The translations under genes were made by a program, and so were the position numbers. Below are positions 22,843 to 31,603 of a stretch of DNA of 33,279 nucleotides, piece after piece. Under the pieces are notes generated by a model that had not been told where the DNA came from, made no database searches, and saw only the letters and a program-made list of their open reading frames with translations. The stretch's first letter is position 1. Each line of letters begins with the position of its first letter. The stretch is from assembly GCA_902770845.1 (NCBI GenBank), contig CACXUV010000015.1, positions 1 to 33,279 of the forward strand. Direction: 5' to 3'. The DNA comes from an uncultured Prevotellaceae bacterium. Its GTDB lineage: Bacteria > Bacteroidota > Bacteroidia > Bacteroidales > Bacteroidaceae.

Positions 22843-22853
22843 TGCTACATTTG
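22824..22853 (+). promoter_or_regulatory. Promoter of the aldehyde dehydrogenase gene
   Basis: TTG at 22824-22826, 19 nt, then TACATTTG at 22846-22853. It is built into the 3' half of the preceding terminator. The leader to 22902 is about 45 nt. Confidence 0.5.
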
Positions 22854-22901
22854 TTGACGATTTATCAACAAAACTAACCTCTAAAACAGCATTACACTTT
22901 T

Positions 22902-24344
22902 ATGAAAGACTTACAGATGTATATCAACGGCCAGTTCTGCGAGAGCTCGAACGGCAAGTGGATTGATGTGTTGAACCCATCGACAGAAGAAGTGATTTCG
23001 CGCCAACCTGAAGGCACCATTGAGGACGTGAACCGTGCGCTCGACGCAGCACGTGCCGCCCAAAAGCCGTGGGCCAAGAAGCCTGCCATTGAGCGTGCAC
23101 AATATCTGCTGAAGTTTGCTGCCGGCATCAAGGCTCGCGAACAGGAGTTCACCGAAATTATCATGCGCGAGCAGGGCAAGACCCGCGCATGGGCTTCAAT
23201 CGAGGTGGGAGCCACCATCAGCTACTTTGAATATATGGCCAGCTTTGCCCGTCACATCGAAGGCGAAATCATTCCCAGTGACCGACCCAACGAGACCATC
23301 CTGCTCACCAAGAAGCCCATTGGCGTGGTGGCAGGCATCCTGCCCTGGAACTTCCCGTTCTTCCTGATTGCCCGTAAGGCTGGCGCTGCACTCATTGCCG
23401 GCTGCACCATCGTGATCAAGCCATCGCAGCTGACGCCTGAGAACTGCACCGAGTTTGCCAAGGTGGTGGCCGATAGCGGTCTGCCTGCCGGTGTCATCAA
23501 TATCGTGACGGGCAAGGGAAGTGTCATTGGCAACGAGATGGCTGGCTCGCCCAAGATCGACATTGTCTCTGTGACGGGTTCCGTGAGTGCCGGCGAGAGC
23601 ATCATGGCCGCCGCTTCGAAGAACATCACCAAAGTGAGCCTGGAGTTGGGCGGCAAAGCCCCTGCCATCGTGTGCAAGGACGCCGACCTGGAGCGTGCAG
23701 CCCAGTGGATTGTTGACAGCCGCATTGGCAACAACGGACAAATTTGCAACAATGCCGAGCGCGTGTATGTGCAAAAGGAAGTGAAGAAAGAGTTCACCGA
23801 CATTTTGGTGAAGAAGATGGCTGCCGTGAAGGTGGGCGATCCCTGCAAGGACGATGCCGTAGACATGGGTCCGCTGGTTGAGAAACGAGCCCTGGAGAGC
23901 GTCACCGAAAAGGTGGAGCGTGCCATCAAGCAAGGAGCCAAACTGCTGTGCGGCGGCAAGCGCGTGGGCGAGAAAGGCTACTTCTATGCCGCCACAGTGC
24001 TCGACAACTGCCGTCAGGACATGGACATCATTCACGAAGAGACCTTCGGCCCGGTAATTCCGCTGGTAGAATTCGACACCATCGATCAGGCTATTGAGTG
24101 GGCCAACGACTGCGAGTATGGTCTGGCCAGTTCCATCTTCACCAAGGACCTGAACATTGCCACCAAGGCTTGCCGCGAACTGGAGTTTGGCGAGACCTAC
24201 ATCAACCGCGAGCACTTCGAGGCCATCCAGGGCTTCCACGCTGGTGTGAAGAAGAGTGGCATTGGCGGTGCCGACGGCAAGCATGGCGTAGAGGAATACC
24301 TGGTGACCCATGTGACCTATTTGGACACCTACGACGACATGTAA
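22902..24344 (+). CDS. aldA: Aldehyde dehydrogenase, AldA-like (lactaldehyde/glycolaldehyde type)
   Basis: The protein has 480 residues, nearly the same length as E. coli AldA. It opens MKDLQMYINGQFCESSNGKW. NAD-binding and active-site regions: GILPWNFPFFLIARKAGAAL, VTGSVSAGESIMAAA, VSLELGGKAPAIV with the general-base Glu (about 248) and NNGQICNNAERVYV with the nucleophilic Cys (about 283). EETFGPVIPLVEF follows. AldA oxidises lactaldehyde from fucose/rhamnose breakdown, and glycolaldehyde, to acids with NAD. The match of INREHFEAIQGFHAGVKKSG near the C-terminus favours the AldA group. The gene stands alone between two terminators. Confidence 0.88.
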   Translation: MKDLQMYINGQFCESSNGKWIDVLNPSTEEVISRQPEGTIEDVNRALDAARAAQKPWAKKPAIERAQYLLKFAAGIKAREQEFTEIIMREQGKTRAWASIEVGATISYFEYMASFARHIEGEIIPSDRPNETILLTKKPIGVVAGILPWNFPFFLIARKAGAALIAGCTIVIKPSQLTPENCTEFAKVVADSGLPAGVINIVTGKGSVIGNEMAGSPKIDIVSVTGSVSAGESIMAAASKNITKVSLELGGKAPAIVCKDADLERAAQWIVDSRIGNNGQICNNAERVYVQKEVKKEFTDILVKKMAAVKVGDPCKDDAVDMGPLVEKRALESVTEKVERAIKQGAKLLCGGKRVGEKGYFYAATVLDNCRQDMDIIHEETFGPVIPLVEFDTIDQAIEWANDCEYGLASSIFTKDLNIATKACRELEFGETYINREHFEAIQGFHAGVKKSGIGGADGKHGVEEYLVTHVTYLDTYDDM

Positions 24345-24372
24345 TTTCTTCAGTCGCTGACAACGAGTTTTG

Positions 24373-24422
24373 CGCTGCAACAGATGCTGTTGAACACACA
24401 ACAGCCTGTTGCAGCGTTTTTT
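24373..24422 (+). terminator. Intrinsic terminator after aldA
   Basis: CGCTGCAACAG pairs perfectly with CTGTTGCAGCG over 11 bp. The loop itself has a CTGTTG/CAACAG pair. TTTTTT follows at 24417-24422. Confidence 0.8.
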
Positions 24423-24525
24423 CTTGCCATTTCAGGCCACCAAAACATTAAAAAAGTTTAATTATGCATGTATCTGATTTTTTCTTTGTAATTTCGGCCT
24501 CTGAAAGAAAGATCTTTTTTGACAC

Positions 24526-27500
24526 ATGGCAAACCTGAAAACAAAACTGCTACTATTTGCTGCCTTGTTCTTGCTGATCATAGCCCCAGCAAAAGCCCAG
24601 CAACTGCAAGCATCGTTATCACATTATTCAACCGATAATGGACTGACCTCCAATGCCATTTCCTACATGAAGCAAGACGACTATGGCTATGTGTGGATGG
24701 CCACATGGAACGGATTGTCGCGCTTCGACGGCTATGAATTCTTCAACTACCAGACTGGTGCTGGAAGCCACATCCCCAACCTGCACAACCGCATTCTCGA
24801 CATTGCCATCGACAACCAGCAAAACGTTTGGCTGCGCATGTACGACAACCGTGTGTTTGTGCTGAAACGTTCCATCGACCAGATTATCAATCCTTTCGAA
24901 GGCATTGCCGACAGCCAAGAGTTTCGCTCCTTCACCCCCATCACCGTTACCAGTTCGGGCTATGTGCTGGTCAATGTGGATGGCATTGGCCTGTACAAGC
25001 TGCGCCTGGAGCAGAACGGCATCAATTCTGAACTCATCACCACATCGGGTCTGACGGTGACGTCCATGGCCGAAGGCTATCAAAACGATATTTGGCTGGG
25101 CACAGACAAAGGTGTGCACCGCATGGACTTGTCGAACCTGACCGTTGAACGAAAGGGACTTTTTCTCGACGAACACGTGACGTGCCTTTTCTCAAACGGC
25201 TACAACATCTATGCAGGCACACAGTCAGGAAAAATCATGTCGTTCTCCTACGGCCAAGAGCCCAAGGTGATCAGAAACGGCGGACTGGCCATCAACAAGA
25301 TGTTTGTTGACAGCCACGGCCTTATCTGGTTCACCGACAAACGCCAGGGCGCCACCAGAATGAGGCCCGACACAGGCGAAGAGAAACTGTTCAACCAAAA
25401 CGTGGTGGCTCCTGACTACGACGGAAATGGCGGAAACTTCAACGAGACCAACGGCACGGTATGGGTGCGCATGAACCATGGTGGCTATGGCTACTACAAC
25501 CGTGAGACCGACGAAGTGGAATACTTCCACAACGACCCCTCAAACCCCTGGAACCTCTCGAACACGGTGAATGCACAGCTGGAGCTGAACGAAGGCGTGG
25601 TGTGGGAATCGACCAGCCGCCGTGGTTTGGAGAAGCTCGAAATTCTGAAAAAAACGATAGAACGCATTCTGCTCTATCCTAATGCCGAGACGGCTCTGGC
25701 CAACGAAATCAGAACCATGCTCTACGACCCGCAGCGCCAGCTGCTCATCCTGGGCAACAAGGCCAGCCAGCTGCTGTTCATCAAGAACGACGGCAGCCGC
25801 ACCGTGATTAGCAACGACTCGAAGGGCAACCCCATTGGCCGAACCTACGGCATATCAAAAGACTCGAAAGGCAACTACTGGCTCTGTTCCAAAGACTACG
25901 GACTGTTCAAGATTACCCCAACGCAGGGAGGGTACAGCATTCAGAACTACTGCCACAGCGAGAAAAACCAGTGGACCATGAATTCGAATGCCGCCTATGC
26001 CGCTGTGGAAGACAAATATGGCAACATCTGGATTGCCACTTACGGTGGTGGCGTGAACCTGCTGACCAAGAACAAGAACGGACAAGACGTGGTGTTGAAC
26101 AACACCAACTCGATGAAGACCTACCCCTTCAATTCGCACAAGAAAGTGCGCACCATCACCCTGGACAAAGACGGCAACGTGTGGGCAGGCACCACCGACG
26201 GCATCCTGATCATGTCGTATAAGGACAAGAAACTGAGCATTCAGCGCCTGGAGGATTCGAAAGAATCGCCTGACCACATCCTCATGTCGAACGACATTGT
26301 ATGCCTGGCACAAGACCGCCAAGGCAACATGTGGGTGGGAACCAACGGCGGCGGACTGGCCCACACCGTGGGACAAGACCAGGAAGGGCGCTGGCTCTTT
26401 GAGCACTTTGGTTCGAAAGACGGACTGCCCAGCGAGGAAATACGCAGCATCACCTTCGACAACCGCAACAATGCTTGGTTTGCCACCGACCACGTTCTTT
26501 GCTCCTTCGACGTGAGCAAGCGCATCTTCACCACCTTCTCCAGCCTCGACGGCGTAGACGAGACCATGTGTTCCGAAGGTGCCGCCATCACACTGCCCAA
26601 CGGCAACATCCTGTTTGGAACCCTGAACGGCTACTACCTCGTGGACCGTTCCAAACTGGCAACAACAGCAGGCAACATACTGAAACTGCGCATCACCGAC
26701 TTCTGGCTCGACGACGAACTGCAGAGCCCACGCTTCAGCGACAAATTCAGCTACTACGTGCCCGACAGTCGCAGCGTGAGTCTACCAGATCATGGTTCTT
26801 CGTTCAGTTTCCGCTTTGCCTCGCTCAACTATCAGTTGCAGCATCGCGTGCACTATCAATACATGCTGCATGGCTATGACAGCGACTGGCAGAATGCCGA
26901 CAAATCGCGCACCATCAGCTATGCCAATTTGCCCACGGGCACCTATCGACTGCGCATAAAAGCTTTCCTGCTCGAGTCGCCTGAGAAATACGACATGAAG
27001 ACCATCGAAATCGAGGTGCCACCCTACTTCCTGTTGTCCAGCAAGGCCATCTGGATCTACATGCTGCTGTGCGTCGTTTTGGGACTGGGCATTCTGTTCG
27101 TGCGACAGCGGCAACTTGAAAACGAAGAAAAAATGCGCGTGCTGCGTGAAGGCCCACGCCATCAAGTGAACTATGAACAAGAGTCCGATCAGGACTTCAT
27201 GCAAATGCTGAACGACTTCCTGGACGTTCACTTCTCCGACCCCATGCTCACTGTTGAAGAAGTGGCCACTGCCACCGACATGAGCACAGAGCAATTGACC
27301 GCCCAACTGAAGCAGCTGGCCAGACAGACACCCAAGGAGTACATCAGCGACTTCCGCCTGAAGAAAGCCGTAGACCTGCTGACAAATACCGACGACACCA
27401 TCGCACAGATTGCCATCAGCTGCGGTTACACCGACCCCAACACCTTCAACCGCATCTTCAAGAACAAGACAGGCATGATGCCGTCGAAATATCGCGACAT

Positions 27501-27558
27501 GAACAAGAAAAACCTGAAACAAGACGAACACACCGACGAATACGAACTCGTGGACTGA
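24526..27558 (+). CDS. Membrane sensor: two-component-type beta-propeller, Y_Y_Y domain and fused AraC DNA-binding domain
   Basis: The protein has 1010 residues. A signal peptide ends near APAKAQ (about 25). Propeller units follow through about 740, each with the reg_prop pattern (DDYGYVWMATWNGLSRFDG, DKYGNIWIATYGGGVNL, DRQGNMWVGTNGGG). The Y_Y_Y domain (about 750-830) has YMLHGYDSDWQNADKSRTI and LPTGTYRLRIKAF. One membrane helix lies at about 840-862 (IWIYMLLCVVLGLGILFV). The cytoplasmic end carries an AraC helix-turn-helix pair (about 905-993: VEEVATATDMSTEQLTAQLK, IAQIAISCGYTDPNTFNRIF). Hybrid two-component sensors of Bacteroidetes also hold kinase and receiver domains. Both are missing here, so ligand binding outside must act on the DNA-binding end directly. 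-7-like TAATTTCG is at 24489. Confidence 0.93.
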   Translation: MANLKTKLLLFAALFLLIIAPAKAQQLQASLSHYSTDNGLTSNAISYMKQDDYGYVWMATWNGLSRFDGYEFFNYQTGAGSHIPNLHNRILDIAIDNQQNVWLRMYDNRVFVLKRSIDQIINPFEGIADSQEFRSFTPITVTSSGYVLVNVDGIGLYKLRLEQNGINSELITTSGLTVTSMAEGYQNDIWLGTDKGVHRMDLSNLTVERKGLFLDEHVTCLFSNGYNIYAGTQSGKIMSFSYGQEPKVIRNGGLAINKMFVDSHGLIWFTDKRQGATRMRPDTGEEKLFNQNVVAPDYDGNGGNFNETNGTVWVRMNHGGYGYYNRETDEVEYFHNDPSNPWNLSNTVNAQLELNEGVVWESTSRRGLEKLEILKKTIERILLYPNAETALANEIRTMLYDPQRQLLILGNKASQLLFIKNDGSRTVISNDSKGNPIGRTYGISKDSKGNYWLCSKDYGLFKITPTQGGYSIQNYCHSEKNQWTMNSNAAYAAVEDKYGNIWIATYGGGVNLLTKNKNGQDVVLNNTNSMKTYPFNSHKKVRTITLDKDGNVWAGTTDGILIMSYKDKKLSIQRLEDSKESPDHILMSNDIVCLAQDRQGNMWVGTNGGGLAHTVGQDQEGRWLFEHFGSKDGLPSEEIRSITFDNRNNAWFATDHVLCSFDVSKRIFTTFSSLDGVDETMCSEGAAITLPNGNILFGTLNGYYLVDRSKLATTAGNILKLRITDFWLDDELQSPRFSDKFSYYVPDSRSVSLPDHGSSFSFRFASLNYQLQHRVHYQYMLHGYDSDWQNADKSRTISYANLPTGTYRLRIKAFLLESPEKYDMKTIEIEVPPYFLLSSKAIWIYMLLCVVLGLGILFVRQRQLENEEKMRVLREGPRHQVNYEQESDQDFMQMLNDFLDVHFSDPMLTVEEVATATDMSTEQLTAQLKQLARQTPKEYISDFRLKKAVDLLTNTDDTIAQIAISCGYTDPNTFNRIFKNKTGMMPSKYRDMNKKNLKQDEHTDEYELVD

Positions 27559-27563
27559 ACAAA

Positions 27564-27627
27564 AGAACAAGGAGCTTGGAGTTAAAAATGATTAAGCCAC
27601 ACGAAATAACTCCAGTCTCCTTGCTCT
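27564..27627 (+). terminator. Long stem after the sensor gene
   Basis: AGAACAAGGAGCTTGGAGTTA pairs at 18 of 21 positions with the complementary arm ending TTGCTCT. It is placed five bases after the stop at 27558. A T-rich stretch is present just after it. Probably a terminator, or a structure used by processing enzymes. Confidence 0.5.
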
Positions 27628-27645
27628 TTACTGCCAAGTTTTCAC

Positions 27646-27653
27646 TACCTTTG
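27646..27653 (+). promoter_or_regulatory. -7 box for riboflavin synthase
   Basis: TACCTTTG followed by CATG. A CTTG at about 27620 could be the -33 side, at 22 nt spacing. The resulting 5' leader before the ATG at 27872 would be about 210 nt. Confidence 0.45.
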
Positions 27654-27654
27654 C

Positions 27655-27807
27655 ATGCAGAAAACCAAACAGGGGGCCGTATCGGTTCGATCGGGATACT
27701 CATCAAATAACAATGAAAACCGGGCTGTCTTCTTTTGCCAATGGCGGGCCACTAACCAAGCGTTACCCATAATGCCAGTGGATTACAAAGGCGAAGAGCA
27801 CCCATAA
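27655..27807 (+). CDS. Possible 50-aa leader ORF before ribE
   Basis: ATG at 27655, directly after the -7 box, opens 50 codons to TAA at 27805. The peptide (MQKTKQGAVSVRSGYSS onward) has no recognised family, hydrophobic segment or repeat. It includes a stem (GTATC/GATAC). It might be an upstream ORF in the ribE leader, or chance. The remainder, 27808-27871, shows nothing. Confidence 0.2.
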   Translation: MQKTKQGAVSVRSGYSSNNNENRAVFFCQWRATNQALPIMPVDYKGEEHP

Positions 27808-27871
27808 CCTGTGATAAAGGAGTTTTCATCACATCACCCTTATGGCCCCCTTCTTCTAATTTCATCGCATC

Positions 27872-28480
27872 ATGTTTTCCGGCATCATCGAAGAGTTTGC
27901 TACAGTCGTAGCCATCAAGAAAGACAGGGAGAATATAGACTTCACCCTGAAGTGTTCCTTTACAGACGAGCTTAGTATCGACCAAAGCGTGGCCCACAAT
28001 GGAGTGTGCCTCACTGTGGTGAAAATAGAGAACGGCACCTATACCGTGACCGCCATGAAAGAAACGCTCGACCGTTCAAACCTGGGACAGTTGAAAGTGG
28101 GCGACAAAGTGAACGTGGAGCGCTCCATGCTGATGAACGGCCGGCTCGACGGCCACATCGTGCAGGGCCATGTAGACCAGACCGCCACCTGCATTGCCAT
28201 GGACGATGCCGATGGCTCCACCTACTTCACCTTCCGCTACGACTTCAGCAAGGAGATGGCCAGCCATGGCTACTTCACCGTAGACAAAGGCTCAGTGACC
28301 GTGAACGGTGTTTCGCTCACAGTGTGCCGCCCCACGGAGAACAGTTTTCAGGTGGCCATCATTCCCTACACCTTCGAGCACACCAATTTCCAGGACATAC
28401 GCGTGGGCACCGTTGTCAATATTGAGTTCGACATTCTTGGAAAATACATTGCCCGACTGCAACAGCTTTCAATACAATAA
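27872..28480 (+). CDS. ribE: Riboflavin synthase alpha subunit
   Basis: The protein has 202 residues. It starts MFSGIIEEFATVVAI as this family does. The two lumazine-binding barrels are both present: LSIDQSVAHNGVCLTVVKI with ETLDRSNLG in the first half, and RLDGHIVQGHVDQTA, VTVNGVSLTVCRPTENSF, YTFEHTNF in the second. It dismutates two 6,7-dimethyl-8-ribityllumazine molecules to riboflavin. No other riboflavin genes are adjacent. The leader is about 210 nt and I could not find the conserved FMN-riboswitch blocks in it. Confidence 0.93.
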   Translation: MFSGIIEEFATVVAIKKDRENIDFTLKCSFTDELSIDQSVAHNGVCLTVVKIENGTYTVTAMKETLDRSNLGQLKVGDKVNVERSMLMNGRLDGHIVQGHVDQTATCIAMDDADGSTYFTFRYDFSKEMASHGYFTVDKGSVTVNGVSLTVCRPTENSFQVAIIPYTFEHTNFQDIRVGTVVNIEFDILGKYIARLQQLSIQ

Positions 28481-28607
28481 GAAAAGACGCGCCCGATATC
28501 ACATCGGAACGCGTCCAAACCAATCATGTACTAAAAGCAAACAATAACCTAAAAAACAAATCTAACTATGAACGCTTTGCAGGCGAATCGCTATTCGCTT
28601 TTGTTCA
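28480..28607 (-). ncRNA. Candidate small RNA, about 125 nt, convergent with ribE
   Basis: The span between a perfect minus-strand promoter and a minus-strand terminator (28486-28515 with T-rich tail TTTTCTT) holds no long frame. The 5' part can fold: GCGAAT-AGCG-ATTCGC is a perfect hairpin, enclosed by GAAC/GTTC. The transcript ends at the ribE stop and so overlaps the last bases of ribE at most. Confidence 0.5.
28486..28515 (-). terminator. Terminator at the ribE end
   Basis: GACGCG/CGCGTC outer stem with GAT/ATC inner pairs. On the minus strand it is followed by TTTTCTT, giving the small RNA its end. On the plus strand the tail is less T-rich, so termination of ribE is less certain. Confidence 0.6.
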
Positions 28608-28612
28608 CGATG

Positions 28613-28643
28613 CAAAGATACGGCATTTCTCACACCGTACAAA
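28613..28643 (-). promoter_or_regulatory. Promoter of the candidate small RNA
   Basis: TTTG (28643-28640), 19 nt, TATCTTTG (28620-28613) on the minus strand: perfect consensus. It lies downstream of the symporter gene, which also reads on this strand. Confidence 0.6.
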
Positions 28644-28675
28644 AATAAAAACCCTAAAGCGAGATGGAGTTTTCC

Positions 28676-30124
28676 CTAAACTTGTGGGGAAATTCCCCCT
28701 ACCCTCTTTTCTGGTCGCTGCTCTCTTAGCAGCCAAAGTCCCAGAAAAGTGAGCAGTCCGTTGAGCATAAGCAGCTCGTAGCCAAAACGATAGCCCGTAA
28801 GGCTGCCCACCATTTTATCGACCCCCAAGCACAGCAGCGGCGAAGCCACACACACCAGCGGCACCCATCTGTCAGCCACCTGCCAGCGCGTGAACAGGCC
28901 AAAGGCAAAAAGTCCCAGCAACGGGCCATAGGTGTAGCTCACCAAAACATACACAGCATCGATCAGGCTGGTGCGGTTCAGCCCATGAAACAGCAGGATG
29001 AAGCCCGCAAAAGCCATGCAAAAGCCTGCATGGGCCATGCGGCGCAGTCGCTCGTCGTGTGGCCGCTGGCAAATGTCGAGACAAAAACAGGTGGTGAGCG
29101 AGGTGAGTGCCGAGTCGGCACTTGAGAACGAAGCGGCCACAATGCCAATCGTAAAAAGCAGCAACACCAGCATGCCGGCCTGCCCCACATACATGGGCAG
29201 CAACTGGTCGCCGGCAGCTGGCAGCGCCACGCCCTGCGACTGAAACAGCTGAGCCAGCAGCACACCTAGCACCATGAAGAGCAGATTGGCAGGCAGAAAG
29301 GCCAGCCCATAGCAGCACATGTCCTTCTGCGCACCGCGCAGGGTGCGGCACGTCAGGTTCTTCTGCATCATGTCCTGATCCAGTCCTGTCATGACCACCA
29401 CGATGAACACACCACTGAGAAACTGTTTCCAGAAGAACTGAGGCGACGCCCAGTCGTCGAACACAAACACCCGGCTGCGCTCATCGGCCATCACAGCCCG
29501 ACAAGCCTCCTGCACGGTCAGGTCCATGCTCGCCACCACCTTATATATAATAAGGAGCAGGGCAGCAAAGAGGCAGAGCGTCTGAAACACGTCGGTGAAC
29601 ACCAGCGTGCGAATGCCCCCCCGGTGGGTGTAAATCCATATAAAAGCCACCAGCCCCACCACCGTCAGCGGAAATGGCACGCCAAACTGCGAAAACACGA
29701 ACTGCTGCAAAATGATGCAGACCACATAGAACTTCACTGCGGCCCCAGCAATCTTCGAAATCAGGAAGAACCAAGCCCCCGTCTGATAGGAATGCAAGCC
29801 CAGCCGCTGTTGCAGATAGGCATAGATGCTCACCAGATTCAGCCTGTAATAGACGGGCAACAGCACAAAAGCCACCACCACATAGCCCAAGATGAAGCCC
29901 ATGCACAGCTGCAGATAGGCCATGGCCGACGTGAGCACCATGCCAGGAACACTCACGAAAGTGACACCGGAGACCGATGCCCCCACCATGCCAAAAGCCA
30001 CCATGGGCCACGACGACCGGCGCTCGCCGGCATAGAAGGCTTCGTTGGTGGCGCGATGCGAAGCCCACCAGCTGATACACGAAAGAATGCAAAAATATGC
30101 AATTATGCTTGCAACAATCATCAT
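28676..30124 (-). CDS. Sodium:solute symporter (SSS family)
   Basis: The protein has 482 residues from MMIVASIIAYFCIL at 30124. Further upstream codons precede the -7 box and are not used. About 13 hydrophobic helices can be counted. SSS marks: FYAGERRSSWPMVAFGMVGA, GVTFVSVPGMVLTSAMAYLQ, WIYTHRGGIRTLVFTDVFQT and GIVAASFSSADSALTSLTTC (sodium-binding region in helix 8, with the SSADS serines). The substrate is unknown. Relatives in Bacteroidetes move sugars, sialic acid or amino acids. It is divergent from trpB; a shared control region of about 100 bases separates them. Confidence 0.9.
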   Translation of the reverse strand: MMIVASIIAYFCILSCISWWASHRATNEAFYAGERRSSWPMVAFGMVGASVSGVTFVSVPGMVLTSAMAYLQLCMGFILGYVVVAFVLLPVYYRLNLVSIYAYLQQRLGLHSYQTGAWFFLISKIAGAAVKFYVVCIILQQFVFSQFGVPFPLTVVGLVAFIWIYTHRGGIRTLVFTDVFQTLCLFAALLLIIYKVVASMDLTVQEACRAVMADERSRVFVFDDWASPQFFWKQFLSGVFIVVVMTGLDQDMMQKNLTCRTLRGAQKDMCCYGLAFLPANLLFMVLGVLLAQLFQSQGVALPAAGDQLLPMYVGQAGMLVLLLFTIGIVAASFSSADSALTSLTTCFCLDICQRPHDERLRRMAHAGFCMAFAGFILLFHGLNRTSLIDAVYVLVSYTYGPLLGLFAFGLFTRWQVADRWVPLVCVASPLLCLGVDKMVGSLTGYRFGYELLMLNGLLTFLGLWLLREQRPEKRVGGISPQV

Positions 30125-30131
30125 AATGGCT

Positions 30132-30139
30132 GCAAAAGT
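30132..30139 (-). promoter_or_regulatory. -7 box of the symporter gene
   Basis: TACTTTTG on the minus strand, eight bases before the ATG at 30124: a very short leader. No TTTG at 19-21 nt. Confidence 0.4.
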
Positions 30140-30182
30140 AGAAAAAAAAACGCAAAAGTTCGCTCGTTTCCGAATAAAATTG

Positions 30183-30190
30183 TATTTTTG
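30183..30190 (+). promoter_or_regulatory. -7 box of trpB
   Basis: TATTTTTG followed by CATGC lies 33 bases before the ATG at 30223. The -33 side is only weakly matched. Confidence 0.45.
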
Positions 30191-30222
30191 CATGCATAAA
30201 ACTGATACAAACAATAATCATC

Positions 30223-31587
30223 ATGAGCAAGCAAAAAAAATTCATTCTGCAAGAAAGCGAAATCCCCACACAGTGGTATAACATACAGGCCGACATGCCC
30301 AACAAGCCGCTGCCTCCCATCCACCCCGCCACAAAGCAGCCGCTGAGCGTCGACGACCTGGCCCACATCTTCCCACGCGAATGCTGCGTGCAGGAGTTAG
30401 ACCAGGAACACGCATGGATTGACATTCCCGAAGAGGTGCTCGACAAATACCGCTACTATCGCTCCACCCCCCTGGTGCGCGCCTATGCCCTGGAAGAAGC
30501 CATTGGCACGCCTGCCCACATCTACTTCAAGAACGAGTCGACCAACCCGCTGGGCTCTCACAAGATCAACTCGGCCCTGCCCCAGTGCTACTATGCCAAG
30601 CAGGAAGGAACCACCAACGTCACCACCGAGACTGGAGCCGGACAGTGGGGCATGGCCCTGAGCTATGCCGCCAAGCTCTACGGACTGGACTGTGCCGTCT
30701 ACCAGGTGAAGATCACCATGCAGCAAAAGCCCTACCGTTCCATCGCCATGCGCACCTTCGGAGCTGCCGTGACTGGCTCGCCCTCCATGTCGACCCGTGC
30801 AGGCAAAGACATTCTCACCGTGAACCCCACCCACAGCGGCTCACTGGGCACTGCCATCAGCGAGGCCGTAGAGCTGGCCACCACCACGCCCAACTGCAAA
30901 TACACCCTGGGCTCTGTGCTCAACCATGTGGCCCTGCACCAGACCATCATTGGCCTTGAGGCCGAGAAGCAAATGGCCATGGCTGGCGAATATCCCGACA
31001 CCGTGATAGCCTGCTTTGGCGGTGGCAGCAACTTTGGCGGCCTGGCCTTCCCCTTCATGCGCCACAACATCAAGGACGGCAAGACAACCGAGTTCATCGC
31101 AGCCGAGCCCGAGAGCTGTCCCAAACTGACGCGCGGCAAGTTCCAGTACGACTTTGGCGACGAGGCTGGCTACACCCCGCTGCTGCCCATGTTCACCCTG
31201 GGCCACCAGTTCAAGCCTGCCAACATCCACGCCGGCGGCCTGCGCTACCATGGTGCCGGCATGATCGTGAGCCAGCTCATCAAGGACGGCATGATGCACG
31301 GCGTAGACATTCCGCAAATCGAGAGCTTCCAGTCGGGCATGCTCTTTGCCCGCACCGAGGGCATCATTCCCGCCCCCGAAAGCTGCCACGCCATAGCTGC
31401 CACCATACGCGAGGCACAGAAGTGCAAGGAAACGGGCGAAGAGAAGGTGATTCTCTTCAACCTCTCCGGCCATGGCCTCATCGACATGCCCAGCTACGAC
31501 CTCTACGTGAACGGCGACCTGCAGGACTTCCGCCTGAGCGACGAAGAAATAGAGAAGAACATTTCCGAACTGGAACAGATTATTTAA
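30223..31587 (+). CDS. trpB: Tryptophan synthase beta chain, TrpB2 type
   Basis: The protein has 454 residues, too long for TrpB1 (about 400) and with the TrpB2 extra N-terminal region (residues 1-75, IPTQWYNIQADMPNKPLPPI). PLP lysine: ESTNPLGSHKINSALPQCYY (about 113). Also TTETGAGQWGMALSYAAKLY and phosphate loop ACFGGGSNFGGLAFPF. It joins indole (or phosphoserine-derived substrates in some TrpB2) and serine to tryptophan. No trpA or other trp genes adjoin, as is usual for TrpB2. The gene is GC-rich and ends 16 bases before an integrase remnant. Confidence 0.93.
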   Translation: MSKQKKFILQESEIPTQWYNIQADMPNKPLPPIHPATKQPLSVDDLAHIFPRECCVQELDQEHAWIDIPEEVLDKYRYYRSTPLVRAYALEEAIGTPAHIYFKNESTNPLGSHKINSALPQCYYAKQEGTTNVTTETGAGQWGMALSYAAKLYGLDCAVYQVKITMQQKPYRSIAMRTFGAAVTGSPSMSTRAGKDILTVNPTHSGSLGTAISEAVELATTTPNCKYTLGSVLNHVALHQTIIGLEAEKQMAMAGEYPDTVIACFGGGSNFGGLAFPFMRHNIKDGKTTEFIAAEPESCPKLTRGKFQYDFGDEAGYTPLLPMFTLGHQFKPANIHAGGLRYHGAGMIVSQLIKDGMMHGVDIPQIESFQSGMLFARTEGIIPAPESCHAIAATIREAQKCKETGEEKVILFNLSGHGLIDMPSYDLYVNGDLQDFRLSDEEIEKNISELEQII

Positions 31588-31603
31588 ACGCTATATCAAC
31601 AAA

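Noticed and set aside
27655-27871. FMN riboswitch upstream of riboflavin synthase
   Set aside because: The conserved GGGGCA...ACCGGCGGT and closing blocks could not be found in the leader.
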